A stretch of DNA of 64,000 nucleotides from Flavobacteriaceae bacterium (GTDB lineage Bacteria; Bacteroidota; Bacteroidia; Flavobacteriales; Flavobacteriaceae): positions 1 through 64,000 of the forward strand of contig JAKITD010000003.1 in the NCBI GenBank assembly GCA_021648265.1, in the 5' to 3' direction. Numbering within the stretch: position 1 is the first letter of the stretch; the number at the start of each line of letters is the position of its first letter. Below, piece by piece: positions 26,740-36,208 of this stretch. A model generated the notes under the pieces. The model was not told where the DNA came from. It searched no databases and was given only the letters and a program-made list of their open reading frames with translations. A program made the position numbers and the translations under genes.

Positions 26740-27522
26740 ATGAAAAATAAAGTCTTATCCCAAATAAACACACTAGCTCAGCGAATAATTACTTCTGAAA
26801 ATGACCTTGATATTTCACAAACAAAGAACACATTAATTCAGCTTTACGAGAAATTATCGGTCTTAGAATTCTTAGAAACGAGTGTTGAAACTGAATTTAA
26901 AAAACCCGAACGCCCTGCAATCGATTCAAAAACCTATCGAGAAGAAAATTGGTTTAAAGAACCTGAAGCAGTACCTCAACCTTCCAACGAAGAAGCATTG
27001 GTAGAGCCTTTGATGGATAAAATTAAGGATATCATGGCACAAATGCCTAATGAAACTCAGAAACTGGATGAGATTTTAAAAGATATTTTACCGAAACAAC
27101 CCGACGATAAACAATCAGCTGAAATATTTTCTAATGAAATAGAAGAATTTGCTTCTTCCTATCAAGAAACGCCTGTTTTTGAACGTAAAGATGAAGAAAA
27201 ATTAGCTTCGAATAATTCAAATCAAAGTGCTGAAATAGTTTTTGAGAAAATATCAGAACTAGAAAAACCGAAGTCTATCAACGATAAATTAAATCAAGGT
27301 TTAAATATTGGGCTAAACGATCGTTTGGCATTTATTAAGCATTTATTTGAAGGAAGTGCAGATGATTACACGCGTGTTTTATCGCAAATTAACACTATGG
27401 AATCACATACTGAAGCTGCTTCGTTTATAAATTCTACTATTAAACCAGATTATAATAATTGGGTAGAAAAAGAGGAGTATGCAGAGCGATTTATGTTAAT
27501 TATTGAAAAAAGATTTAATTAA
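26740..27522 (+). CDS. Conserved-looking protein of unknown function
   Basis: This 260-residue protein has no signal peptide or membrane segment. Residues 1-55 are helical, with a leucine-rich pattern. The middle (about 60-180) is acidic and proline/glutamate-rich, probably disordered. The C-terminal ~75 residues (SINDKLNQGLNIGLNDRLAF onward, ending in FMLIIEKRF) look like a compact helical domain. I do not recognise the family. It lies directly upstream of rsmI (13 bp to the likely rsmI start), so the two may be cotranscribed. Its start is preceded by the conserved leader shared with gdhA. Confidence 0.65.
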   Translation: MKNKVLSQINTLAQRIITSENDLDISQTKNTLIQLYEKLSVLEFLETSVETEFKKPERPAIDSKTYREENWFKEPEAVPQPSNEEALVEPLMDKIKDIMAQMPNETQKLDEILKDILPKQPDDKQSAEIFSNEIEEFASSYQETPVFERKDEEKLASNNSNQSAEIVFEKISELEKPKSINDKLNQGLNIGLNDRLAFIKHLFEGSADDYTRVLSQINTMESHTEAASFINSTIKPDYNNWVEKEEYAERFMLIIEKRFN

Positions 27523-27535
27523 TTTTCAGCTTAAA

Positions 27536-28207
27536 ATGGGAAAATTATATTTGGTACCAACACCTATCGGAAATTTAAAAGACATCACTTTTAGAGCAAT
27601 TGAAGTTTTAAAAGAAGTCGATTTAATACTTGCTGAAGACACTCGAACTAGTGGGAAGTTATTAAAATATTTCGATATTTCCACTCAAATGCATTCTCAC
27701 CATATGCACAATGAACATAAAACGGTGGAAGGAATTGTAAGACGAATTAAAAACGGAGAAACCATCGCATTAATTAGTGATGCTGGTACTCCAGCCATAA
27801 GTGACCCTGGATTTTTACTAACTCGTTCTTGTGTGGAAGCAGGTATAGAAGTAGATTGTTTACCTGGAGCCACAGCATTTGTCCCTGCTTTGGTAAATAG
27901 TGGATTGCCAAATGATAAATTTGTTTTTGAAGGTTTTCTCCCCGTAAAAAAAGGCAGACAAACTCGATTATTACTTCTTGCCGAAGAAACCAGAACAGTC
28001 ATTTTCTACGAATCTCCACATAAATTAATAAAAACATTGACTCAATTTGTTGAATATTTTGGAACCGACAGACCTGTTTCAGTTTCTAGAGAAATCACTA
28101 AACTTCACGAAGAAACTATACGAGGTACGGCTTCCGAAGTATTAGCATATTACACCAATAAACCTCCAAAAGGTGAAATTGTGATTGTGGTTGGTGGGAA
28201 AAAATAA
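27536..28207 (+). CDS. rsmI: 16S rRNA (cytidine-1402-2'-O)-methyltransferase
   Basis: This 223-residue SAM-dependent methyltransferase modifies C1402 of 16S rRNA. The N-terminus MGKLYLVPTPIGNLKDIT is the family signature, so the start at 27536 is preferred over the in-frame start at 27503, which adds 11 residues and overlaps the previous gene. Other signatures are EDTRTSGKLL and SDAGTPAISDPG. The protein is shorter than E. coli RsmI because the C-terminal domain is absent, as is common in Bacteroidota. Confidence 0.93.
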   Translation: MGKLYLVPTPIGNLKDITFRAIEVLKEVDLILAEDTRTSGKLLKYFDISTQMHSHHMHNEHKTVEGIVRRIKNGETIALISDAGTPAISDPGFLLTRSCVEAGIEVDCLPGATAFVPALVNSGLPNDKFVFEGFLPVKKGRQTRLLLLAEETRTVIFYESPHKLIKTLTQFVEYFGTDRPVSVSREITKLHEETIRGTASEVLAYYTNKPPKGEIVIVVGGKK

Positions 28208-28229
28208 GGAATTTAGTCTTACGTTGTTT

Positions 28230-28820
28230 TTAAACGTGTTTCCCTTTGTTCCAACCATGTTTTCCTAAATATTGATCGCCACTTTCTACGGCACCTCCTT
28301 CAATAGAGGTTCCCATAGAATCATTCCAACGATTTAAATATCCGAATAAAGAAATTACCCCAAGCATTTCTACAATTTCACCTTCGTTCCAATGTTGGTA
28401 AAGACGCGTTTTAATTTCTTCATTTACCGCATTTGGAACTTGTGAAGCTGCTAATGAAAAATCTAAGGCAGCACGTTCGGCTTCCGAGAAAGCTTTATGA
28501 GTTCTATATTCCCAAATATTGTCCAATTGCTCTTGCTCTGCACCGTATCTTTCCGCAGCCCGAATAGCGTGTGCCTGACAATAACGACAACCAGCCGAAT
28601 TACTACTAACCCAAGCAATCATACGTTTTAATGCTGAAGTTACCCGACCTTCATTCGCCATTACAGCTTTGTTAAGATTTATAAACGCCTTGCTAATCGC
28701 TGGACGGTGTTGCATTGTTAGTACGCTGTTGGGGCAAAAACCAAGGGTTTCGTTAAAGAAATCTGCTAATTGTTTGGTTTCGGGACTATGATTGGGTGAT
28801 AAAGGATTTACTAAAGGCAT
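28230..28820 (-). CDS. AhpD-like carboxymuconolactone decarboxylase family protein
   Basis: This 196-residue protein is read from MPLVNPLSP at 28820. The upstream in-frame start at 28874 adds 18 residues that look like leader sequence. The alkylhydroperoxidase CxxC is C78-RY-C81 followed by QAH, the peroxidase-related active-site motif. It may reduce peroxides or act as a thiol-disulfide partner. The C-terminal YLNRWNDSMGT region is shared by the uncharacterised peroxidase-related branch. Confidence 0.82.
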   Translation of the reverse strand: MPLVNPLSPNHSPETKQLADFFNETLGFCPNSVLTMQHRPAISKAFINLNKAVMANEGRVTSALKRMIAWVSSNSAGCRYCQAHAIRAAERYGAEQEQLDNIWEYRTHKAFSEAERAALDFSLAASQVPNAVNEEIKTRLYQHWNEGEIVEMLGVISLFGYLNRWNDSMGTSIEGGAVESGDQYLGKHGWNKGKHV

Positions 28821-28950
28821 ACGGTTGTTTTTTTGATGAAAAACAAAGCTAAAGGTTTGAATATTCCCTTGCAAGGATTTATATAGACAAAGCAGTTTTC
28901 ACCATTGTTAATATCTATCTAATTCGAATAAAATACTAATAGGTATTTTG

Positions 28951-28958
28951 TAAATTTG
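28951..28958 (+). promoter_or_regulatory. OsmC gene promoter -7 element
   Basis: TAAATTTG matches TAnnTTTG and lies 22 bp before the OsmC-family start codon. Confidence 0.5.
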
Positions 28959-28980
28959 CAATCAAAATAAATAAAATACT

Positions 28981-29403
28981 ATGGCAAATCATAAAGTTAC
29001 AACTTCCTGGAAAGAAAATATGTTATTGGAATCTGACAATCCAAATGGTAAAACCCTATTAATGGAAACCGATTCAGCTTTTGGAGGATCTGAACAAGGA
29101 ATGAACCCTAAGGCTTTAATGCTTTCCTCTATTGGAGGCTGTACAGGTTTGGATGTGCTTTCTTTATTAAAAAAAATGCGTGTAGCTATCGATAGTTTCA
29201 ATGTAGTTGTTGATGGTAATATGACTACCGAACATCCAAAATACTACGACAAAGTTAGTATTGATTACTACTTTACAGGAACCGATTTAAACGAAGAAAA
29301 GATTAAAAAAGCAGTTTCTTTATCTGAAGAACGTTACTGTGGTGTTATTAAAATGTTTAGGGCTTTTGCTGAAGTTACCATTACGATTCATATTAATGAA
29401 TAG
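28981..29403 (+). CDS. OsmC-family peroxiredoxin-like protein
   Basis: This 140-residue OsmC/Ohr superfamily protein has the two conserved cysteines: C54 in IGGCTGLD, at the start of the central helix, and C120 in ERYCGV. These form the redox centre that reduces organic hydroperoxides in this family. There is no signal peptide, so it is cytosolic. It stands back to back with the AhpD-like gene, suggesting a peroxide-related pair with separate promoters. Confidence 0.88.
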   Translation: MANHKVTTSWKENMLLESDNPNGKTLLMETDSAFGGSEQGMNPKALMLSSIGGCTGLDVLSLLKKMRVAIDSFNVVVDGNMTTEHPKYYDKVSIDYYFTGTDLNEEKIKKAVSLSEERYCGVIKMFRAFAEVTITIHINE

Positions 29404-30870
29404 TTAGTTTTTTAATAATCGAACCGTAGTTCCTTCCGAAGTAAATAAATACACTCCATTTTGGGATTGTGAAATATCAATCTGGGATTGTTCTCCAGTT
29501 ATATTTCCTTGTTGAATTATTTTTCCAGTAATATCTGATATTTGATACGGAGTTTCAGAAGTAATAAAATTGTGGCTTATATTGAAAATCCCGTTAGAAG
29601 GGTTTGGGTAAACAGTCAACTTGTTCAAAAGTGGGGTATTGGTTTCTAAAAAATTATTTTTATATCTAGCCAAAACAAAATCGGTTTCGCCTTCATACCA
29701 ATAAGTACTACCAGCTACTACAATTTTATCATCAGATTGAATAATAACATTATAATTTTGAAAGTAAGGATTATAACTATAACCGTTAGAACCAAATGTG
29801 GTGTCAATATTGCCATTTTCGGTAAAACGAGCTAAAGCTAAGGTAGTCCCTTCAAATTCTGAAATATGTCCATAAATTAATAGCCTATTTCCTTGAAAAA
29901 ATACTTCTAAAGTGTAAAAATTAGCTAAATTAATTATTTTTTCTCCATTATCTGCAAAGGTAAAATCTACTGTTCCATCGGGTAAATATTGAATGATTTT
30001 TGTTAAGCCAATATCTATATTTGAAGCTGTAGCAATAATTTTCCCATCTGGTTTCAACACCATAGAACCTCCAGTTAACGATGTGTCTCCCATTACTATA
30101 ACTTTACCGTTATCCCCAAATGAGTTATCAATAGTTCCGTTTGGCATAAAACGATAAATAATTAATTTTTTAGGTGTGTTTGAATATTCTGCTTGTTGTA
30201 ATAGTATTTTTCCGTCGTTTTGTAAAAGAATTTTTCTTGTTCTAAAAAATTCTCCATCAGTATCATAAAGAGCAATACCGTTACTGCCAAAAGTTGGGTC
30301 TAAATCACCATTAGGAAGGTATCTAACCATCATAATTTGATAATAATTAGTAACATCGTCTGTGCGACCTATGGCTAATAATTTCCCGTCTTCTTGTAAA
30401 ATGGCTGTTTGAAAATAATCGGCATCAAAATCTGTAGTTGTAATACCATTAACCCCAAAAGTGTTATCTATATCACCATTAGTAAGATGTTTTGCAATTA
30501 AAAAATCTTCATTTTCGCTTCCTAAAACATAGAATGAGTTATCTGGTAGAACAATTAATTCTCTTTTCCCAAAAGGAGCTGTGTTGTAGCTCGGGTAAAC
30601 AATTCCATCATTCCCAAAAGACAAATCTACCTCTCCATTAGAAAGATATTTTGAAATTACTGTAACAGCATTAGTGCTCTCATCTACATTCCCAATTACC
30701 AACAAATTAGAATTAATTGTTTCTTTTACTTGGTAAATAACATCGTTATTATTAGTAATATTTGTAACAACATAGCCGTCATTACCAAAAGAGAGATCTA
30801 AAGTTCCATCTTGTGCAAAACTTGCTAAAGAAAAAAGTATTCCGAAAAGAAAAGTGTATTTTGTCGCCAT
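29404..30870 (-). CDS. T9SS-sorted delta-60 repeat protein
   Basis: This 488-residue secreted protein has a signal peptide of about 19 residues. At least seven repeats have the core NGxIDxTFGxNG spaced about 50-55 residues (for example NGDLDPTFGSNG, NGNIDTTFGSNG), matching the delta-60 repeat family of propeller-like surface proteins. The tail KLTVYPNPSNGIFNI onward is a type IX sorting domain. The function is unknown. It converges with the OsmC gene with no gap between the two stops. Confidence 0.88.
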   Translation of the reverse strand: MATKYTFLFGILFSLASFAQDGTLDLSFGNDGYVVTNITNNNDVIYQVKETINSNLLVIGNVDESTNAVTVISKYLSNGEVDLSFGNDGIVYPSYNTAPFGKRELIVLPDNSFYVLGSENEDFLIAKHLTNGDIDNTFGVNGITTTDFDADYFQTAILQEDGKLLAIGRTDDVTNYYQIMMVRYLPNGDLDPTFGSNGIALYDTDGEFFRTRKILLQNDGKILLQQAEYSNTPKKLIIYRFMPNGTIDNSFGDNGKVIVMGDTSLTGGSMVLKPDGKIIATASNIDIGLTKIIQYLPDGTVDFTFADNGEKIINLANFYTLEVFFQGNRLLIYGHISEFEGTTLALARFTENGNIDTTFGSNGYSYNPYFQNYNVIIQSDDKIVVAGSTYWYEGETDFVLARYKNNFLETNTPLLNKLTVYPNPSNGIFNISHNFITSETPYQISDITGKIIQQGNITGEQSQIDISQSQNGVYLFTSEGTTVRLLKN

Positions 30871-31093
30871 AATAATAAGATTTAATGATAAACATTAAAG
30901 AGCGTTTCTCCACAGAACGACCATATTTATCACCTTAAATATAGTTAAAATATGATAATCAACCAAAAAGTAGCATTTATTGAACATTTATTTTTACATT
31001 TACTCTTTACTTCCCACTATAAAAAAGCCAAAATTCAAATTAAAAATTTCCATACATTTTTTGGAATTTATATTCTTGGAATTTCGATAAACT

Positions 31094-32785
31094 ATGCGTT
31101 GGACACTTAAACCAAAACCAGACCCTACAAAAGCTGAACTTCTTTCAAAAAAATTAGGAGTAGAAAAATCGACTGCAATCTTATTAGTGCAAAGAGGAAT
31201 TGAAACTTTTAAAGAAGCAAAAAACTTTTTTAGACCCGATTTAAACAAATTGCACGATCCTTTTTTAATGAAGGATATGGACAAAGCGGTTACAAGAATT
31301 GAAGTTGCCATTGCTGCTGAAGAAAATATTTTAATCTATGGAGATTACGATGTAGATGGAACTACAAGTGTCGCTTTACTATCTTCTTATTTACTCACAA
31401 CATATCCAAATGTGGCGACGTATATTCCAGATCGATATGGAGAAGGCTACGGAATTTCATTTAAAGGAATCGACTTTGCCGAAGACAACGATTTCTCATT
31501 AATTATCGCTTTAGACTGCGGAATAAAAGCCATCGACAAAGTTGAATATGCCTCTAAAAAAGGAATCGATTTTATTATCTGTGACCATCACCGTCCAGGT
31601 AATGAAATCCCAAAAGCAGTGGCGGTTTTAGATCCAAAACGTGATGATTGTAACTATCCTTTTAAAGAACTTTGTGGTTGTGGAGTAGGTTTTAAACTCG
31701 TGCAAGCATTGGCTTCAAAAAAGGGTGAAACGATAGATGATTTAATTCTTTATCTCGATTTGGTAGCTACTGCTATTGGTGCGGATATTGTTCCGATTGT
31801 GGATGAGAATAGGATTCTTGCTTATCACGGACTTCAAGTTATTAATAACAATCCGAGACCAGGTTTTAAGGCGATACTTCAGCAAGTAAAAAAGAAAAAT
31901 TTAACGATTACTGATGTTGTTTTTATCATCGCACCAAGAATTAATGCTGCAGGAAGAATGAAACACGGAAACCACGCCGTTACTCTTTTAACTGAAATGG
32001 ATCAAAACTTAGCTGCCAAATACGCCGTAGCAATAGATCAATTTAACACCGATAGAAAAGAAGCCGACAAGCAAATAACGATTGAAGCATTGGCACAAAT
32101 TGAAACCAATAATGAAAAGAAAGGATTTACAACCGTAGTTTACAACGAAAATTGGCACAAAGGTGTTATCGGGATTGTTGCTTCCAGATTAACTGAAACC
32201 TACTACCGTCCCACCTTAGTTTTTACTAAAAGTGGCGATGTGTTGGCAGCTTCGGCAAGAAGTGTAAAAGGGTTTGATGTGTATAATGCTTTGGAAGCCT
32301 GCTCGGAATTTATCCAGCAATTTGGTGGTCATAAATACGCAGCAGGGCTTACTTTATTAGAAGAAAACTACGAAGCGTTTAAAACTCAATTCGAAAAAGT
32401 GGTTTCTGAAACCATCGATCCAAAATTATTAATTCCTGAAATAAGGATTGATGCCCAAATCAATTTGGCAAATATCACCCCGAAGTTTTATAGAATTTTA
32501 TCTCAGTTTGCCCCTTTTGGCCCAGGGAATATGACACCTGTTTTTATGAGCGAAGACCTTCAAGATACTGGCTACGGAAAACAGGTTGGTGAAGATAAAA
32601 CGCATCTACGATTTACAGTAACTCAATATGGGAATGGGAAGGTTGTCGGAATCGGTTTTGGGCTGGGAGATAAATTAGATTTAATTTCAGAAAGAAAACT
32701 TTTTAAAGCCACATACACTATTGATGAAAATGAATGGAATGGCAATGTAAGTTTACAACTGAAGATTAAGGATATTAAGGAGTGA
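31094..32785 (+). CDS. recJ: Single-stranded-DNA-specific exonuclease RecJ
   Basis: This 563-residue 5'-3' single-strand exonuclease is used in recombination and mismatch repair. DHH-family metal motifs are DYDVDG at 84-89, DCG at 141-143, DHH at 164-166 and the DHHA1 signature FGGHKYAAGL near residue 409. Length is standard. The ATG at 31094 gives MRWTLKPKP, the usual RecJ N-terminus. Confidence 0.96.
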   Translation: MRWTLKPKPDPTKAELLSKKLGVEKSTAILLVQRGIETFKEAKNFFRPDLNKLHDPFLMKDMDKAVTRIEVAIAAEENILIYGDYDVDGTTSVALLSSYLLTTYPNVATYIPDRYGEGYGISFKGIDFAEDNDFSLIIALDCGIKAIDKVEYASKKGIDFIICDHHRPGNEIPKAVAVLDPKRDDCNYPFKELCGCGVGFKLVQALASKKGETIDDLILYLDLVATAIGADIVPIVDENRILAYHGLQVINNNPRPGFKAILQQVKKKNLTITDVVFIIAPRINAAGRMKHGNHAVTLLTEMDQNLAAKYAVAIDQFNTDRKEADKQITIEALAQIETNNEKKGFTTVVYNENWHKGVIGIVASRLTETYYRPTLVFTKSGDVLAASARSVKGFDVYNALEACSEFIQQFGGHKYAAGLTLLEENYEAFKTQFEKVVSETIDPKLLIPEIRIDAQINLANITPKFYRILSQFAPFGPGNMTPVFMSEDLQDTGYGKQVGEDKTHLRFTVTQYGNGKVVGIGFGLGDKLDLISERKLFKATYTIDENEWNGNVSLQLKIKDIKE

Positions 32786-32825
32786 GATTCTTCGCTTCGC
32801 TCTGAATGACAAAAACTGAAGAATA

Positions 32826-33578
32826 TTAATATTTTTTCAATTCAAAATTCTCACCATCAAAAACACCATAGCTGTAATGATTGATCCAATCACCAATATT
32901 AATATAAGTAGAATTTTCTCCTACATTAATTTCCATTGGAAGATGCCGATGTCCAAAAATAAAGAAATTATAGTGTTTGGTTTCTAGTTTTCGTTTGGCA
33001 TATAATGCTAACCATTCTTTATCGTCACCTAAAAAAATTTTATCCTCCTCACCCGAGATTAATTTATTTTTGACAGAAAAGTATTGTGCCATACGCATTC
33101 CTAATTCAGGATGAAGCCACCTAAATAACCATCTAAAAATAGGATTGGTAAATACTTTTTTCATTCGTTTATAGCTTTTGTCTCCTGGTCCTTTACCATC
33201 GCCGTGACCAATTAAAAAAGCTTTGTTATTAAAGGTAAATTCTTTACAATCCCTATAGGTTGGAATATTTAGTTCTTTTTCAAAATAATCTTGCATCCAT
33301 AAATCGTGGTTGCCAACAAAAAAGTAAATAGGGATTCCGCTGTCGGTAATTTCGGCAAGTTTTCCGAGTACACGTACAAATCCTTTTGGGACCACCGTTT
33401 TATACTCAAACCAAAAATCGAATAAATCACCTAATAAAAATATCGCAGCAGCATCTTCTTTAACTTCATCAAGCCATTTCACAAATTTCTTTTCACGTGG
33501 AAAACTTTCCTTAGATGTGGGAGCACCTAGGTGATTGTCGCTAGAGAAATATATTTTTTTTCCTTGTGGGATTTGCAT
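32826..33578 (-). CDS. lpxH: UDP-2,3-diacylglucosamine diphosphatase, LpxH type
   Basis: This 250-residue calcineurin-like phosphoesterase is the likely LpxH step of lipid A synthesis, cleaving UDP-2,3-diacylglucosamine to lipid X. Metal-binding motifs are SSDNHLG near residue 12, GDLFDFW, GNHDLW, GHGD and GHRHLP. The first motif has SDNH instead of the enterobacterial SDLH, which is common in Bacteroidota homologues. It lies downstream of queD with a repeat-containing gap. Confidence 0.85.
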   Translation of the reverse strand: MQIPQGKKIYFSSDNHLGAPTSKESFPREKKFVKWLDEVKEDAAAIFLLGDLFDFWFEYKTVVPKGFVRVLGKLAEITDSGIPIYFFVGNHDLWMQDYFEKELNIPTYRDCKEFTFNNKAFLIGHGDGKGPGDKSYKRMKKVFTNPIFRWLFRWLHPELGMRMAQYFSVKNKLISGEEDKIFLGDDKEWLALYAKRKLETKHYNFFIFGHRHLPMEINVGENSTYINIGDWINHYSYGVFDGENFELKKY

Positions 33579-33591
33579 GGGTTAAATATAC

Positions 33592-33701
33592 AAATTCCTG
33601 TGGAGGCAGGAATCTTTTTTATAATTGAATAAGATGCCGAATCAAGTTCAGCATGACAAATTACTTTTTTTGTCATGAGATTTCTGCCTCCTCAGGAATT
33701 T
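33592..33701. repeat. 110-bp nested inverted-repeat unit
   Basis: Outer arms AAATTCCTGTGGAGGCAGG and its near-complement (33592-33615 and 33678-33701) enclose two further hairpins. These are TGCCGAA-N5-TTCAGCA (around 33634-33652) and TGACAAA-N8-TTTGTCA (33654-33675). The right arm overlaps the queD stop codon. This resembles dispersed chromosomal repeats in flavobacteria. Confidence 0.6.
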
Positions 33702-34149
33702 AGTTGTCAGCAGCAAACCATTGCGCATAACTACTATCGGTTTCTTGTAGTTTTAATGAGTGTAATTGAATATGTGGAGGTAATTCTTTCCGAATCATTT
33801 CGGCAAAATCTATAATCATCATTTCGCTGGTGGGTTGGTAATCTACCAAGAGTACATTGTGTCCTCTTTTTTGAAGTTCTTTTGCTAATTCTATATGAGG
33901 TGTATTTTTATTAAATACGGTTGCGTGATCAAAAACATCTACAATTTTTGTTTTTACAATCTTTTTTAAATCCCCAAAATCGATGACCATTCCAAATTTT
34001 ACATTCGTATTATCAGTAATAGGGTTTCCAATTACCGTTACGTGCAATTTATAACTATGTCCATGAACATTTCTACATTTTCCGTCGTAACCATAAAGTG
34101 CGTGACCTGTTTCGAAAGAAAATTGTTTAGTAATTCTAATGGTGCTCAT
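33700..34149 (-). CDS. queD: 6-pyruvoyl-tetrahydropterin / 6-carboxytetrahydropterin synthase
   Basis: This 149-residue T-fold enzyme of the QueD/PTPS family acts early in queuosine (preQ0) or pterin synthesis. Zinc histidines are H16 (FETGHAL) and H29/H31 (NVHGHSY), and the catalytic cysteine candidate is C25 in GKCRNVHGH. No other queuosine genes are nearby, so the exact pathway is inferred from family. Confidence 0.9.
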   Translation of the reverse strand: MSTIRITKQFSFETGHALYGYDGKCRNVHGHSYKLHVTVIGNPITDNTNVKFGMVIDFGDLKKIVKTKIVDVFDHATVFNKNTPHIELAKELQKRGHNVLLVDYQPTSEMMIIDFAEMIRKELPPHIQLHSLKLQETDSSYAQWFAADN

Positions 34150-34206
34150 CGTTTTTATAAATTAATATTATTTAATTAATAGAATAAGCAAAAGTACTAT
34201 ATATTT

Positions 34207-34270
34207 AGAAACTCAAAGAGGTATTTCAGAAACAGATAGTTGTTGTTTAAACAAATAAGTTGCAGTTTTG
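34207..34270 (+). promoter_or_regulatory. Tandem operator and promoter of the sensor kinase gene (site 1)
   Basis: Half-sites AGAAACTCA (34207) and AGAAACAGA (34228) repeat at exactly 21 bp, two helical turns. The -7 element CAGTTTTG lies at 34263-34270, with 29 bp between the second half-site block and TTTG. The same arrangement recurs at three later promoters, so the system is probably autoregulated. Confidence 0.65.
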
Positions 34271-34314
34271 TTATTACTGTTTTTCAGTTATACTTAAATT
34301 AACGAATTATAACT

Positions 34315-36180
34315 ATGCGTTTCAAATATATTTTACTCCTCTTTTTATTATTCCCTGTTTTTTTAATTTCTCAAGATGAAAAGCAAGATAGTATTCTTCA
34401 TACATTAAAGGTAAATACACAAAGAGATAGTTTGCGAGTGGAACTGCTGTTAGATGCAGTTTATTATTATCGCTCGCGAGAATTTGAAAAAGCAACTCCA
34501 TTAATTAAGGAAGCAATAGCAATTTCGGAAGAAAAAAACTACAAGATTTTAGAAGGAAGAGGCTATTTATACTTGTCCCGAAATGAAAGAAGAAAAGGCT
34601 TATTAGATGATGCTATAAAAAATGTTTTGGTCGCAATAAATATATTTGAAGCTATTGGAAATAACAATAATTTAATGCTAAGTAATAGTCATCTTGGAAT
34701 GCTGTTTCAAGAAACAGGTTTTCCAAAAAAAGCTATAAAGATGCACTTAGAGAATATTATTATTTCTAAAAACGATGTGGCAAGTGGTGCAAAAGCAAGG
34801 TATTATTTTGATGCAGGAAATGCTTATTTATATTTAAAAGAGTATCAAAATGCTGAAAAATACTTTTTAGAAGCTGTAAAAATTTCAAAGGAAAGTAATT
34901 TTATTCCTGGAGAAATGATTATGCTTTCAACATTAGGACAATTATATATTGAAACTAAAAAATATAATAAAGCTGAACAGAATATTAATAAAGCCTTAAG
35001 CTATTTTGAAGAAACGGGACAACTTGCAAATATCGCAGGCTCTTATTTTTATCTTGGTGATATTCAGTCACATAAGCACAATTATAAAGAGGCAATTTCT
35101 TTATACAATAAGGCTCTAGATATTTATAATCAGATAAATCATTTAATGCAGATTAGGGATACTAATAGTAAACTTTTTATCGCTTATAGTATTACTGAAA
35201 ATTACAAAAAGGCAGATAAAGCAAATAAAATATATACTCTTTTAAACGATTCTATAGATTCTTCGGAACGCAATAAAATGATTGCCGAAATGAAAACAAA
35301 ATACGAAACCGATAAGATAGCAGCACAAAAAGAAGCTGCAGAGATAAAAGCAAGTTTAGCAGAAAATGAAATTAAGCAAAAAAAAAATTACCTTATTGGG
35401 GCTATTATTATTGGAGCTCTTATTCTATTAGCTTCCTTATTTTTTATAGGAAGATTAAGAGCAACAAAAAAAGCCGAACTTATTACTATAGAACTTAGAG
35501 AAACCCAAAAACGATTGGCTTTAGAAAAACAATACCGAGAAAGTGAACTAAAGGCACTAAAATCACAAATGAATCCGCATTTTATATTCAATGCCCTTAA
35601 TTCAATACAGGAATATATAGTATTAAATAAGAAAGAATTAGCAAGTGATTATTTAGGAAAATTTGCCGATCTCATTAGAACCTATTTGCATCATAGCGAT
35701 ACAGGGAAAATAGCTATTCAAGAAGAAGTAGATAGTTTAAAAACATATCTCGACTTAGAAAGTCTTCGATTTGAGGACAAACTTCAATATACTTTTGAGG
35801 TTTCGGAAGGTTTAAATACTGAAACGCTCCATATTCCTACGATGCTCATTCAACCTTATGTTGAAAACGCGCTTAAACACGGATTGCTTCATAAAAAAAA
35901 TCACAGACGATTGTCTATTAAGTTTTCAAAATTAGATACTACTAATTTACAATGTATTATCGAGGACAATGGTGTTGGCAGAAAAAAAGCGAAAGAGTTT
36001 CAAGAAAAAAGATTAAAATCACACAAACCTTTTGCAGCAAAAGCTACCGAAAGCAGGTTGGATTTGCTCAATTTTGGTAAAAATAAAAAAATAGGCGTTC
36101 AGATTATCGATTTATTTAATGAAGATAATCTTGCGAGCGGAACTAAAGTGATTTTGAGTATTCCTATGATAAAAGTATAA
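34315..36180 (+). CDS. LytS-type sensor histidine kinase with N-terminal TPR region
   Basis: This 621-residue sensor kinase has a signal peptide (about 1-20), then several tetratricopeptide repeats (about 40-330), for example KARYYFDAGNAYLYLKEYQNAEK cut here as AGNAYLYLKEYQNAEKYF. A coiled coil and one membrane helix follow (about 359-378, IGAIIIGALILLASLFFIG), so the TPR part should face the periplasm. The cytoplasmic part has the HisKA_LytS motif MNPHFIFNALNSI with phospho-His H422. The ATPase boxes are PYVENALKHG and EDNGVG. It pairs with the LytTR regulator 127 bp downstream. Its promoter carries operator site 1. Confidence 0.92.
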   Translation: MRFKYILLLFLLFPVFLISQDEKQDSILHTLKVNTQRDSLRVELLLDAVYYYRSREFEKATPLIKEAIAISEEKNYKILEGRGYLYLSRNERRKGLLDDAIKNVLVAINIFEAIGNNNNLMLSNSHLGMLFQETGFPKKAIKMHLENIIISKNDVASGAKARYYFDAGNAYLYLKEYQNAEKYFLEAVKISKESNFIPGEMIMLSTLGQLYIETKKYNKAEQNINKALSYFEETGQLANIAGSYFYLGDIQSHKHNYKEAISLYNKALDIYNQINHLMQIRDTNSKLFIAYSITENYKKADKANKIYTLLNDSIDSSERNKMIAEMKTKYETDKIAAQKEAAEIKASLAENEIKQKKNYLIGAIIIGALILLASLFFIGRLRATKKAELITIELRETQKRLALEKQYRESELKALKSQMNPHFIFNALNSIQEYIVLNKKELASDYLGKFADLIRTYLHHSDTGKIAIQEEVDSLKTYLDLESLRFEDKLQYTFEVSEGLNTETLHIPTMLIQPYVENALKHGLLHKKNHRRLSIKFSKLDTTNLQCIIEDNGVGRKKAKEFQEKRLKSHKPFAAKATESRLDLLNFGKNKKIGVQIIDLFNEDNLASGTKVILSIPMIKV

Positions 36181-36208
36181 ATAGTACTGCGAAAAAAATA
36201 AAAAACAC

